Part shown: one piece after another, positions 1 to 11,020 of the stretch | Numbering within the stretch: position 1 is the first letter of the stretch | How the letters are laid out: each line of letters begins with the position of its first letter | NCBI GenBank assembly: GCA_031772625.1 | Contig: CM062810.1 | Coordinates: forward strand, 453,716,014-453,780,013 | Source: Pinus tabuliformis | Taxonomy: Eukaryota > Streptophyta > Pinopsida > Pinales > Pinaceae | Direction of reading: 5' to 3' | Length of the DNA stretch: 64,000 nucleotides | Made by a program: the position numbers and the translations under genes | The notes under the pieces: generated by a model | Seen by the model: only the letters and a program-made list of their open reading frames with translations | Databases searched by the model: none | What the model was told of the DNA's origin: nothing

Positions 1-399
1 TAAAGTAACCAAAACTTTAGAACCATAAATAACTAAACCTAAAACATAGGGAAATGAGTCTGAAATTTCAGAAGCATATATACCTGAATAATAGTTCATC
101 AAACCTGTAACTATAGAAACTCACATTTCACCTTCAGTTGGTCTAGTTTCTACTTCTCTGCCGATTACATCTTAGGAAACTATAACTTCAAGTGATGAAG
201 TAGTGCATTTACCACCTGGGTTGCTAAGCATTGAGAAAAGATATTAGTAAACCACAGATTCTTGAAAATCCTCCTCTTACTACAGGGACTTTGTAGTTTT
301 TCAAATTCCATTCCCTTTTCTACCGAACTCTTAGTACACAACTCCTTTATTGTTTTTACCTAGGGGAAATCCGTGATTACGCACTACTTTATCTTTCCT

Positions 400-715
400 A
401 CCTAGGAAAAACATGATGGAACCCACGAATCTAAGTCAGCCTTTATATTTGCATGAGAGCCTAGTAAAGAAATATATGTCTTCAATGTCAATTATGAGTG
501 TATGATCACCGATTTGAAATCATTGTTCATCAAAATTCCAGGCTCTTATTAGATATTACAGTAAATCAATTTGGGCCCTCATGCCTGATATCAGAAAGAA
601 TTTTTCATGACCAAAATTCCTTAATGCCTGCATCATGTTGGGATCATTTTCTACAATGAGATCTTGAGCTTCATGTTGTTGCTCTCTCCATTCGATCATT
701 TTTCAGGATTTCAAT
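400..715 (-). pseudogene. Plant-mobile-domain-like remnant inside old gypsy (fossil)
   Basis: Read on the minus strand, this stretch gives phrases that match the antisense gene of the younger gypsy element at 29,300-29,620, for example a 'GHEKFFLISGMRAQIDLL' phrase against 'GLLKFFRISSMRAQISLL', followed by an equivalent of 'VDIYFLTGLS'. Plant mobile domain (aminotransferase-like, PMD) proteins share this type of layout. It is broken. The value of this entry is that the antisense gene was already part of this lineage when the old copy inserted. Confidence 0.65.
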
Positions 716-3003
716 ACTACCAATAACAAGGAAGGAACACATTAGATCACGAATGTGGAAAAAATGCTCATTTTTAATTAAATTTTACTTTTTTCCTTAA
801 ACCCTCATGCTCATCACACTTTCTCTTGAGAAACATAGAGATTAATCACCCTTTATCCATAGAAACAATGCAACGAATCACATTCCCAATTGAAAAAAAG
901 AGTGATTAATCGCACTTCATGTTAAAGGAATGTGAGAATAATCACACTTATTATTAAAGGAAAGTGAGATTAATCACACCTCTCGATATAGGGAAAGTGC
1001 AATGAATTAAGGCTGATATTTACCTTTTGAAAAAGCTTGAAAAAAAAGTTAAAATGAAAAAATGAAATCATGAAAGAAAAGAATAGGGAAAGAACTCTTA
1101 CCTGGAACAAATGGTGCACAAATTTGTTCATTGGTTTGATCGTAATTAGCTCCTGAATATTTGGGGTAAAATGAACTTTCAGAGCTCTCAAATGGTAAAA
1201 AAATAATTTAATTTTTGACCTATTATAACCAAAAAGAGGCCTATTAAAATAACATTTTTTCCTATTTACTCAAAAGTTAAAAAATTTTCAGTCATTTTGT
1301 ACTACTTGTGAGCAATTATGATGAATTTGAATTTGAATGTGCAAATTACAGGATAATTTTTGAAATAAATCATTTTGGTGTTGAGTATATTTTTATCACT
1401 TTTTTGGGCTCATTAAACTGATTATGAAAAAGGAACCCCCGAAGTTCTCTTTAAGCTCTTTTTAGATTCTCAAAATATGATAAGATTGACGAGTAAAATT
1501 GTTTCTTTCATACTCATAAAATTATATGAATAAACATCTACCTAATATAAGTTTACACCTTCTACAAACTACGTAGACTATTTACGAAAAAAATATACTT
1601 TAGTCAATCATGAATAGAAAAGTTACCCCTTGTATTATATTACACTTTTTCATCCTCGGGAGACTAAATTTATGAAAAGGGACACTGTAGCGTTTTCTTT
1701 TTATCTCTTTTCTAGACTCTTTAAATATGAAACATAAATTGAGTTACCCCTTTATTGGTCTCTTAAAACATAAAGAATATAGGACTCGTTATCATGATGA
1801 GACTGAACAATTCCTTCTCAGGGTTTTTTAAAAATACTCCAAAGGATGAGCTTATACTACAAGAATATGTTGTCCTTCTCAAGCTTGTCTAAAAATAAAG
1901 AGGTACTTGCCAGGAATGGTGGGGGAAATTGGGAAAGCAATGTATAGAGTTTGTATTTGGTAGCAGGTCGCTCTTGAACATGAAACTATTTCACTTTTGA
2001 GTCTAATTAGGTTGGGAAATCCACTTACCTATATGTTGATCATACCTCATTGAAAGCCTTCATAATTGGTGTTTGATTTCGTTTTTTGTCAGTGCTTCCA
2101 ACTCCCTACTGTGTCGTCAATATGTTCAAAGAGAAGTTCAACCTCAGTTAAAATCCTTTGCATTACTTATTTCCCTATCTCACGTTGGCCATCCTCAAGT
2201 TAGTCCTGAATTACTTACTTTCAATATTGATACCTTTTTCATTTCATTTATGGGGGACACATCAAGATCCTCGTACGATGAATAACTTCATATTAACTTC
2301 AACACATTATCCAGGGAGTTGAATCAAAAACCCCTTTTATTACCTTGGAGCCTGCATGGGTCAATGGTAAGTTTCCTTGCTTTCGACGATAGGTTCTCAT
2401 CATTGAAATTCAATAAAATGATTCTACGGGTGTTCAACTCTAAATCATTTATTCACACCTTATAGATTGTAATAAAGTACCTTAAGAATTATTGTAATTA
2501 TTGGCGGTTTCTGTTGCATCTATTAATGTCTTCATCATCAACGAATAATTAGATGGTTTCTACCATGTTTGAATTTAATACATTCATTTACATGGTTAGA
2601 TTCATATTAATGATTGGTAGAGATGAAGACGCTGGATCTGGTTTGATATATCTAGGTTGCATGGAATTTTCATGATTGATGCATAGATCCACGGTGTATA
2701 TTGGTGGCTATGTTCATACTAAGTCTGTTTGAGCATGGATCCACGATGTATGTCTAGTGGTCATGACTTGATTTGTTTAGATGGATCTTTGCACATTTCC
2801 ATACTTAGGTCTAGGAGTTGTTTATATACTATGCTAAGTATGGGAATGCCTATCTTAGAGATGATCTCATGATGATATTGTTTTGTAATCCTTTATTGTT
2901 GTTTTTCATGTCTTGAACTGATTAGTCTTGATCCAAACTTTCACATGATAATGCACTTCAGCCCTCATACAGAAATCCTAACTTTGTACTTTAGGGAGCG
3001 ATA

Positions 3004-3990
3004 TGTTAGACGTCATTTTGTCGCACTTAGGAAAATGACCATAAATCTGGATCTCTTGCTATCTAGTGAACCTTTTTCAGCAATACCCTACAAAGCTGGA
3101 ACAACAAATATTATGGGAAATACAAGAATCTTGGATTACATTGTTAAAAAACCTTAGTTTTAGGCATCATCATACATTACAGTGCATTATAAAAGTGCGA
3201 TGTCACATCTATTACTATTATGAACCTAAGATGATCAATGCACTTTGATGTATTGAAAAGCGTGACGACCTTTTTACATGGGTAGAAAAAAGAGTAAAAT
3301 CTGTAAGCCTTGTTGGAGAATCTTATCCAAACAAAATTAGCTTGACTTCCTACCAACTTGGACCTTATCCTTGACTTGATGGGTCCCATACCCCCTTTAT
3401 GAGGCTCTCATCCCATAATAAGTACAAAGTAGACCAAAGGAGAAAGGGTTAGCTTTTGAGGTTCTTAATTTATGCCCTTATATTGTCAAAGTGAAGGCTT
3501 ATCATTGCAAAGGAATGATTGGAGATTGTTGGAAGGAGGTTTATGACATCAGGGCCTATTGGGTTGTAACCTTTCCTTCTCATTTTTTAATACAAGTACA
3601 CTATCTTTCTCATATGATATGTTGGATGTTTAGATGTATGTAACATAGCTCCTTGTTCTTGTATTTAGTAATAACTTGAACTTTTGATGTATTGCATGCT
3701 TTGATCTTGTGCCTATTTATGTTGTTACAGGTTACAATTTTAGGGATTGAAAGTGGAGTGGGATCTCAAGCAAACTAGGAATTTGGAGACTTATTTTGTT
3801 AATCGGGTAAGTGCATCTCTAATTGTTCAAGTATTTCTAGAGAAATGTTAGTGTATATTGTTCTTTTTTATCGAGACTTAGTTTGAGTCTGGATATCGCT
3901 CATGTATGTAAGAGTGATTAGTTAGTTAACACTAAGGCATCTATTCAACATAGTAGTTGTTGAGAAACTTTTGAAAGGACGCCAATGGTA
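3004..3990 (+). repeat. 3' LTR of the old Tat-lineage element (decayed)
   Basis: It starts with TGTTAGACGTCATTTTGTCG, comparable with TGTTATAGACATTTTTGTGC of the younger LTRs. Further matches are a 'gaaggag...gggttgtaacctttcctt' stretch near 3,530-3,580, equivalent to the region before the polyadenylation signal, and a 'gggtaagtgcatctct' stretch near 3,805, equivalent to the U5 of the younger copies. The right end is uncertain and lies somewhere near 3,950-3,990. Confidence 0.6.
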
Positions 3991-4009
3991 TAAGAAGAGA
4001 ATACTTTCA

Positions 4010-7000
4010 ATAAGATAATGTATGTTTTCTCGATGGCCTTAGGTATGGAAGTTAATAAAATTGAATCTCCAATCTTAGTTTTTTAATATTCCTATGAATG
4101 TGCAACGACATGTTGCTAGAATTTTGGAAATTTAGATTAGTAAATATCCTTCAAAATACCTAGGTGCCCCTCTAATTGGCAACTATCTCCACTAGAGCAC
4201 GTGGGAAGATTTGCTAACAAATTCCAAAAGAAAATATCTAGTTGGGCCTTTAAATATATGAATATGGCAGGTCATTTAGTACTCCTCAAAGTTGTGCTAC
4301 AAGCATTACTTGTATATTTTTGTTCTATAATGGTGGCTCCCATGTCCATTATGTAGGAATTGCAAAGAGTTCAGAGGACCTTTCTATGGAAAGGTTCAAT
4401 ATCGGAGAATAAATTGCCCCTTGTATCTTGGGATAAAATGTGCCAATCAAAAATGAAAGGGGAATTGGGTATACGAGATCTAGTTACAATGGCTACGATC
4501 CTTAGGGAAAAATCTTTGGTGGAGATGGCTTCAAGGAGGGAGGGTTCTATAGAAAAATATGTGGACACACAAGTATGTCCCTACAACTTTCCCTCAACAA
4601 TTGATTAGAGTGAGTTTTTTTCCATGAGATCATCAATTTGCACCTTAGTAAAAAACATGATGGGTTTGATTAAAAAATACTACTTTTGGGAAATTAAGAA
4701 AGGGAGTTCAACATTGTTCTAGGAGGATTCCTGGTAACAATTTCCAAAGATGGAAAATCAAAGGGAGCTTGAACAAATCAGAGTAAAAATGAAAGCCCAA
4801 GGTAAATTTAAAATAGAGGATTATTGGCAGAGAGATATACCAAACCAAAGTTGGTGTAAATGGTTGGCCTCAGATAATTGGAACCCCAAACCAACTAAAG
4901 AAATATGGGAAAACTTCTAGGAGGATCTACAACTTAGGAAAATCCATGTATCACTCTAATATTACAAGTTTAGATGGGGCTATGGGTCTAAGGGTACCTT
5001 CATGGTTAAGGAATATTATCACATGGAAGCAAACCATCAAGATCAGTAAGAAGAGGAGGTTGTTGATCTAAAGATGATCCGAGGTTGTCATTGATGTCAA
5101 TCCAAGAAGTCCCAGGGGAAACCCTAATTTTAAAGGGAATTTCGACTTGACAACTTACTCTATTTTGAGTCAAGGATGTTCTAGATAGATTCTACTCATT
5201 GAGATGTTTCCGTTGATATATGGCACACCAAGTAATTCTTCACGGTTTGAGAGATATTCATGTTTGAAGTTAGTAACCCCAGTTATTGGGATAAAACCCT
5301 ATGGGATTGTGGCATGGCACTCATAATTGGTTTTGGTCATTGAATAGTCATTAATTAATAATTTTTTAAGCTCCTAAAATCCCTCCAACATTCTCTATAA
5401 AAGCCCCTCTCAACTCTATAAAAAGAAATATCATATATCCTCCAAATGAAGTGATTGTGGCATGTTCGCTATAACTTCATTTCTGCAAAGTATTAGATTT
5501 TGAAATGAAAACCCATTTGATTCAAAATCTTGATGACAGCATGACCAAATTTCAGATCTTGGTTCACTATATTTTTGGAGATATCGTATATGGATGTTAG
5601 GGTTTTTGTAGGCTCTCGAATTTCATCTCAAAGAAGTAACCTTCGGAAAATCGTCATAACTCTCTCTCTAAGAAGAGGATTGGAATTCTGTAAAAAGTAG
5701 CGGATAGTGCACGGACTGTAGTTTACTGTGCATCAATTTCAAAGCCGAAGGAGGAAACAATGACATGTGGAACACCATTCAAGTTCGCTGTACTGAACTA
5801 GTCCATAATTAGGTCATTGTGAGAGATTGGGCATAACTTTGTCTTGAAGAGTCCAAATCGGGTTAGACCTGTGGCATTGGAAAGAAGACTTAGACGGATA
5901 CTACATGACTGAAGATCACAAATTGGGGATTTGAAATTGTAGAGATACATCAGATTAAATATTGTGCTCCTAGAAGGCGAGAAAAACTAGATCAAGTGTT
6001 GTCAAGGGGTGCAAAGGACCAGAGTTTCTAGGGAAACAAAGAGCAAGGTGCAACAAAATGATTAAGGTATCTTCTATATATGCATGTTCATTTCTTAATT
6101 GCATTAGGTTCTTTGTATTCTAATTTGTTGTTTTTTTTAGCACTGACATATGCTCTACAGGATGAGATAAGTTTTGCTATTATCATGTCATGGGTATTTC
6201 CCTGAAGACTTTTTGCTAGTATTATATATTCATCAAGTGAAGATTTAATACATAATCTAATGTTCTGGAGAGTGAGAAAGGGTAGCATGACAAGAGAAGC
6301 AATCAAGCTACAAAATAGCAGCAAGAAGTTCACCATATGAAGGCTTCAAGTGGGAAGCATTGCATACAATCATTGTAAAAGTATCATTGTACAGAGTCAT
6401 TGTAAAAGCATCATTGTAAAAGTTGTACAAGTGTCTATCTGCCAAGAGTTGAAGAGGCAGTGTTGGGAGGTCTAGGATCATCATTAGGTGGTTGTGTCAT
6501 AGTTGGAGTTATGGTCTAGTGTGCCTTCTTCTTCTACATCATTCTATATCATTGTAAAGTGGACCATTTTCCCTGGTACGGGAGTCCATTCTTCTTTTAT
6601 TCTTCTATAGGGTGGTAGGGTGGTGCTAGGTTGGTGCATGAAGCCACCAACAGGTTCAAAACTATGAAAAATTCAGGGTGGTAGGGTGGTGCTAGGGTGA
6701 GTTGTAGCTCATTGGGTGTTGGGGCATCTGTTCAGTTGACTACTGAAGAATCTCGAGCGTTGGATCGTCCATCCAGTGGGAGATGGAGAAGAATGATTTT
6801 CTAGAATTCTAGGAAGTTGTTGATTTCATTTCAGTTAGGGCTGAAGATTAAAGAATTTATTAGAAAGGCATTTGGTGGTTTTTGACCCGGAGGAGGTTTT
6901 CCACCTAAATATTTGTGCCTCCTAGGTTCTTTTATTTACTATTATTACTACATAAACATTAATAATAATTGAAGATTAACTAATGCTATGAAAATATTTA

Positions 7001-7560
7001 AAAGTGCTAATTTCTAAGGAATACTGATTCACCCCCCCAGTATTTTCCAACAGAGGTTTGGGGAAAATTTTCGAAGTACCAATTATGGATCAAAGCTTCA
7101 CTATTCATATGGTTGTTAGTAAATAATAAGCTTTTCACATGGGATAATATTCAAAAGCAGAATCTTCAAGGACCATATTATTTCCTTCTCTATTTATTGA
7201 ATAATGAAACTTTGGAGCACCTATTCATTATTTGATCCTACTCAGGGGTCTTTGGAAGAGGTTGGGGGATAGTCTCTCTAGATCAAATTGTATTCTGGAG
7301 AGTCCTCAAAACACTATAAGAAATTGGTGGAAGTAAGATTTTGACATCCCTATTCTTAATTGTATTTGGAACATCTCCCTTGGTCTCCTCATCTATGATA
7401 TATATTATATCATTATATTGGTTCTCATCCATATCTATGCTTTCAAAGTGAAAAGAGTGGAGGAATCAACTCTCAAGACCATTTTTACTAGCAAGACCCA
7501 ATTTGGAAAATTGGGGTTTGAAACCTTTTGGGAGCATTTTGAGGCATCAAACAACAATTT
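4010..7560 (+). mobile_element. L1-type LINE fragment, ORF2 C-terminal half, split by a solo LTR
   Basis: Conceptual translation gives hallmarks of the C-terminal reverse transcriptase region of plant L1 LINEs in the usual order: 'FSMALGMEVNKIESPILVF' (about 4,030), 'KYPSKYLGAPLIG' (about 4,140), 'RTFLWKGS...VSWDKMCQ...GELGIRDL' (4,378-4,485), and after the inserted LTR a zf-RVT-like stretch 'VWGKFSKYQLWIKASLFIWLLVNNKLFTWDNIQ...ETLEHLF' in pieces (7,053-7,240). It is 5'-truncated and carries many stops and frameshifts, so it is a dead copy. The endonuclease and the RT catalytic core are absent, as expected for truncated LINE insertions. The 3' end is not clear; LINE-like reading fades after about 7,560. 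Confidence 0.8.
5061..7052. repeat. Solo LTR, 1,992 bp, inserted in the LINE
   Basis: The unit starts TGTTGATCTA and ends TTTTCCAACA, the TG...CA ends of an LTR, and is flanked by a perfect 5 bp target duplication GAGGT at 5,056-5,060 and 7,053-7,057. LINE reading resumes directly after it. A TATA-like TATAAAA lies near 5,397 and there is no coding capacity, so a single LTR left by LTR-LTR recombination is the simplest reading. Internal features are short tandem repeats of 'catcattgtaaaag' near 6,370-6,430 and two copies of 'gggtggtagggtggtgctagg' near 6,606 and 6,675. The parent family is not identified; a 2 kb LTR is long. Confidence 0.85.
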
Positions 7561-8185
7561 TTTGGGGTAAAATCACTAGTGAAACATGTTTTATTCCTAT
7601 TCTACACACAAAGACCTTTCCAACAACACAAGAATCATGTTAATTGTAGTCCACATGCGAAAGTTGTGCCACTTAGAAGTTTACCTTCTTGTTTTCACTA
7701 CCATAATGCAAGAGGATGTCATGTTAGCCCCCATAATTCATGGAAAAGGAGATAGCCACATGACTATGTTGAAGAAGACTCTAGAAGATTCTATATTGTA
7801 ACTCTAGTTAAGCCTTGAGGTAGTGAAAGCTAACCAGTAGTTGGCTATTGGACTATGTTATAACTAAGCCACTAGGAGGAAAATGGGTTAAATTATTTTG
7901 AGTGTATTTGTTCCATAGTTGAGAAAAAATAACCAAGAGGGATAGGATATAGAGCACATAGAGAGGTTTTGTGCACTATAGTAGCCCACAGGCCAAATTC
8001 CATACTTCTTTGTATTTGACAACCATATTTCCATTCAGAGAAAGAGAGCGCAGTGGCCTCACCTTCCAATTAGGTTTTTCTCTTGAAAGGGTTTCCTAGG
8101 TCATATCTTGTGTCAAATGCATTTACGAGATTTTATTTTTCCATTCTCTATTTTTTTGCATAAATTTAATTCACATGCATATGCT
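7560..8185. other. AT-rich spacer, no gene recognised
   Basis: Short open frames here have no recognisable domains. The stretch may be the 3' tail of the LINE fragment, but I could not support that from motifs. Confidence 0.4.
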
Positions 8186-8195
8186 ATTAACAATA

Positions 8196-8221
8196 ATATA
8201 TATATATCTATATATATATAT

Positions 8222-8258
<37 letters not shown>

Positions 8259-8293
8259 TATATATATATAGATATATATATAGATATATATAG

Positions 8294-8324
<31 letters not shown>

Positions 8325-8333
8325 TATATATAT

Positions 8334-8380
<47 letters not shown>

Positions 8381-8390
8381 TATGTATGTA

Positions 8391-8438
<48 letters not shown>

Positions 8439-8472
8439 TATAGATATGTATATATATATATATATATACATA

Positions 8473-8520
<48 letters not shown>

Positions 8521-8535
8521 TAGACATATATATAT
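8196..8535. repeat. TA-rich microsatellite, left block
   Basis: Long (TA)n runs with interspersed TAGA, TACA and TGTA variants. Open frames here encode only Tyr-Ile repeats on both strands and are artefacts. The block is one half of an array split by the LINE insertion at 8,536-10,949. Confidence 0.95.
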
Positions 8536-9093
8536 TTTTTTCCCGTAAGAAAAAATCGTAATTTTATTCATATTGATAAAATTACATTTTGTAGATGCTT
8601 GAAGCATATGCATATGGCTGTTCCTGTAATGACAGGCAGCAAACAGAAATAAAAACACAAAGTAGCAAAAGACTGTTCCTGTAATGACAGGAATACAACA
8701 GAAATAATAGAAAAAGTTGTGTCTACAGGCCTATATTTTCCTTCCTTTTTTCTTCTCTACTTTACGCCAGACTCCAGTGTTGGGAGTGGGGACAATTATG
8801 GCAAGTTGGTTTTCCTCTGTGTACACTGGTTGTTCTTTATCCGAGTCCGATCCTTCAGAGCTATGTGCTCGTTTGGCACCGCTTATTTCCAGCTGTAATT
8901 CTTGCTGCCGTACCAAGCTATTTGGCTCCAATTTGGGCCCTTCGGTGTTCTCTTCCTGCGTTTTTTCCTGTCTCCTTTGTACGTCTGTGGGTTCCGTGTT
9001 CAGTGCCTCCTCCTCCAGTGGTTCGGTATGCTGCCAACCTTTTGGTTTTTTCTATTGTTTCTTATTCCCTTTAGGCTCCTTACTAGACAGTGG

Positions 9094-9135
9094 ACATGCA
9101 TATTGAAGGTGCCCTGTCTGCAAGCAGCCGCGACA
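9094..9135 (-). other. CCHC zinc knuckle of LINE ORF1
   Basis: The motif CRGCLQTGHLQYAC has exact CX2CX4HX4C spacing. In plant L1 ORF1 proteins a knuckle of this kind follows DUF4283 and takes part in nucleic-acid binding. It directly follows the DUF4283-like block here, which supports the ORF1 call. Confidence 0.9.
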
Positions 9136-9825
9136 TCTGAAAGCCGTGTTCTCATAGTCAAGTTGTTGCGTCCACAGTGAATTATTAAAATTCAATGTGA
9201 TGTGATCTGGGAGTCCTTGACTTAGATCCACCTCTACACATATTATGGCATATGTGAAAATTCCCCGGTTAGCTCTGTCCTCATCTATTTTAAGATGTTT
9301 TCCTAAGGAATTCCCAATGGCTGTTAAAGCTTTTCGATGCCAGAAATGTAGTGGGAGGTTATGTAGCCTTACCCAAACTGGCATCGTCGAAAGTATCATG
9401 GTATTGGCATCAAAGTCCGGGAACCAGGGGGTGATAAAGAGACCAGCATTGCCCCAAAACTAAGGCCCCTGATTAATGATATTGTCTCGTTCCAATTCTG
9501 TGCTAAATATGACTATGAAGAATCCCTTAGGGCATAGATATATTTCACATTTGGATGACCATGATGTAAAAACCCATTGATTCAGTGCATCAGCTTTGGG
9601 CCAATAATCGTTAAATCTGCATATAACAACATTGTGAATTAAATCTGTGTATAGATCTGTTACCTCCAGCAATGATACAGTAAGCATAGGTGATTCTGGC
9701 TTCTGTTCCACAATATAGGTCCCTGGAAGCTCTGGTGTGGGTGCTGGTCTGTGTTGCAGTGGTTCCTTTCCTTTGACTGCATCGTGGAAAGAGCCTGTAT
9801 TTTTTGAGCTGGTTCCCTTGCATCT

Positions 9826-10047
9826 GCCTCCGAGTCTCAGATTGAGCATGATGGTTGAATCTTTAACAACTCCATAGTGCTGGAGAGTGTGTTGGTCCTA
9901 CATGCAGAGTCCTGAGAATAAGAGATTTTGGTATGTTGCTGGAGTTCCCAGTATGATCTGGATCTGCTTCTTTAACTCCAGAAAATCCATCCCTTCCCTG
10001 ATTTGTACACAACAGTGTCTGCCTTCTATGGATCTGATAAATATTTG
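9826..10047 (-). other. Ubiquitin-like domain within LINE ORF1
   Basis: About 74 codons align by eye with ubiquitin along its whole length: 'QIFIRSIEGRHCCVQIREG' against 'QIFVKTLTGKTITLEVESS', then 'LKKQIQIILGTP' against 'VKAKIQDKEGIP', 'YQNLLFSG' against 'QQRLIFAG', 'TLQHYGVVKDSTI' against 'TLADYNIQKESTL', and the end 'LNLRLGG' against 'LVLRLRGG'. Only one in-frame TAG interrupts it, at the position of Glu/Asp in the ubiquitin 'KQLEDG' loop. The Gly-Gly is followed by 'RCKGTSS', so in a live copy a deubiquitinase could in principle cut after Gly-Gly, as in natural ubiquitin fusions. That function is inference. The assignment rests on eye alignment without a database search. Confidence 0.7.
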
Positions 10048-10077
10048 TTTCAGATCTGATGGATCAGCCTTAACCAA

Positions 10078-10300
10078 GCCCCGATTTTCATGATTGTTCT
10101 CCAGATCTGGCAGATCGATGGTGGTTCTAGGGTTTATATGCCTTCCTTTCGCGTAAAAGGGCAGTTTTCCAGAAGCAGCCATAGTGGTTCCAGGGACCTT
10201 ATCCATGCCCCGATTTGCTGTTTTGTTTTCCAGATCTGGCGGTTCAAAGGCATATTTGGGGTTTTTTGTCTTTCCTCTATATTGAAAGGCTTTCCACCTC
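10078..10300 (-). repeat. Tandem 129 bp repeat in LINE ORF1
   Basis: Two adjacent units share 'gccccgattt...ccagatctggcgg' with a period of 129 bp (43 codons). In one frame they read as related peptides: 'GKAFQYRGKTKNPKYAFEPP' followed by a DLEN...NRG phrase, and 'GKLPFYAKGRHINPRTTIDL' followed by a DLEN...NRG phrase. The period is a multiple of three, so the duplication kept the frame. Confidence 0.7.
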
Positions 10301-10949
10301 CTATCATCGATTTTTCAGATTCAATCGCATTAGTTTCTGAGTGTGCCTCAGCGGGACCGCGCCATATAACAAATGTATCATAGGATCTGTTTGATTCAAG
10401 ACTAGTGGTTCGTGGTCGTTTCTCCCTAAAGCTCTCTGGTGTCAGATCTGAGCCGCCCCTCGTTCTTCCATCGGGAAATGGGGGAGCAGCATTCTGTTTG
10501 GCTCCTGCTCGCACGGCCATCTCCGGCCAGTCCGCTTCATCCTTGCCTTTAAACGCATTTAAAAGCACCGAATCAAGGTAGTATTCTGTTTTCGTTTGCG
10601 GATCTGGTCGATGGCGGGCTGTATCGTCCATGCCGTGACTTGTTACAATAAGAGAAAACGGTTTACAGTGAAAATAACCCTTAAACAGATAATGAGAGCT
10701 CGTCCATGACCTGTGAGCAGACCAATCAGCCTCCGGGGACCGATTTGATGCAGAGGGATTGTGGTCTGTTCCGCTGCAATACCAGATCCATGACGGCGTA
10801 TACGATTCGGTTGATCCGGCGGTCGATTTCCTCCAGGGATTCTCTGCTATCTCCGCCCCTTCACAGATCTGCAGTGTGACGGCGGCACCAAGGAAAACCC
10901 TAGCCATCCTCGCTCTCCGAAAGCATTTAATGTTTAAAAAATAATCAAT

Positions 10950-10950
10950 A

Positions 10951-11020
<70 letters not shown>

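Larger units (their letters stand above)
1..3990 (+). mobile_element. Old Tat-lineage Ty3/gypsy element, 3' half (fossil)
   Basis: This stretch aligns by eye, at low identity but in the same order, with the 3' part of the gypsy element at 28,440-33,283. The order is an antisense plant-mobile-domain remnant, a non-coding region with hairpin-like CTTTT/GAAAA segments, the phrase around 1,880-1,970 about 'caagcttg...aaataaagaggtact' and 'ggtagcaggtcgctcttgaacatga', a short purine-rich tract, then an LTR starting near 3,004. The 5' half would lie left of the window. It is badly broken and much older than any other gypsy copy here. Lineage is inferred from shared structure, not from pol, which is absent from the window. 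Confidence 0.75.
8731..10631 (-). pseudogene. LINE ORF1 with ubiquitin-like, DUF4283 and CCHC domains
   Basis: ORF1 proteins of plant L1 elements bind the element RNA. Here, in order on the minus strand: an acidic and basic N-terminal region starting at a Met at 10,631 (MDDTARHRP...; an upstream Met at 10,907 is also possible), two tandem peptide repeats (about 10,300-10,078), a ubiquitin-like domain (10,047-9,826), a DUF4283-like domain (about 9,690-9,190, with 'WPKADALNQWV', 'PKGFFIVIF' and 'PVWVRLHNLPLHFW') and a CX2CX4HX4C knuckle (9,135-9,094), ending '...VEKKKGRKI' at 8,731. The copy is dead: one frameshift lies between the N-terminal frame and the repeat frame near 10,290, one TAG sits inside the ubiquitin-like domain (9,898-9,900), one stop lies between the DUF4283 halves near 9,457, and one stop follows the knuckle near 9,050. 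Domains after each break are otherwise collinear. Confidence 0.8.
8536..10949 (-). mobile_element. ORF1-only L1-like LINE insertion with 15 bp target duplication
   Basis: The insertion is flanked by TAGACATATATATAT at 8,521-8,535 and 10,950-10,964, a 15 bp duplication typical of target-primed reverse transcription. On the minus strand the 3' end has an AATAAAA-type signal and a short terminal A run (T run at 8,535-8,541). The interior encodes only an ORF1-type protein (N-terminal region, ubiquitin-like domain, DUF4283-like domain, CCHC knuckle); no endonuclease or reverse transcriptase sequence is present between the ORF1 stop at 8,731 and the tail. The 5' part (10,400-10,930) is GC-richer than its surroundings. 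It is best read as a non-autonomous ORF1-only LINE, comparable in concept to mammalian HAL1; an internally deleted L1 is the alternative. Confidence 0.75.

Noticed and set aside
8113-8658. Several long frames with Tyr-Ile repeats on both strands
   Set aside because: Translations of a TA microsatellite; no coding signal.
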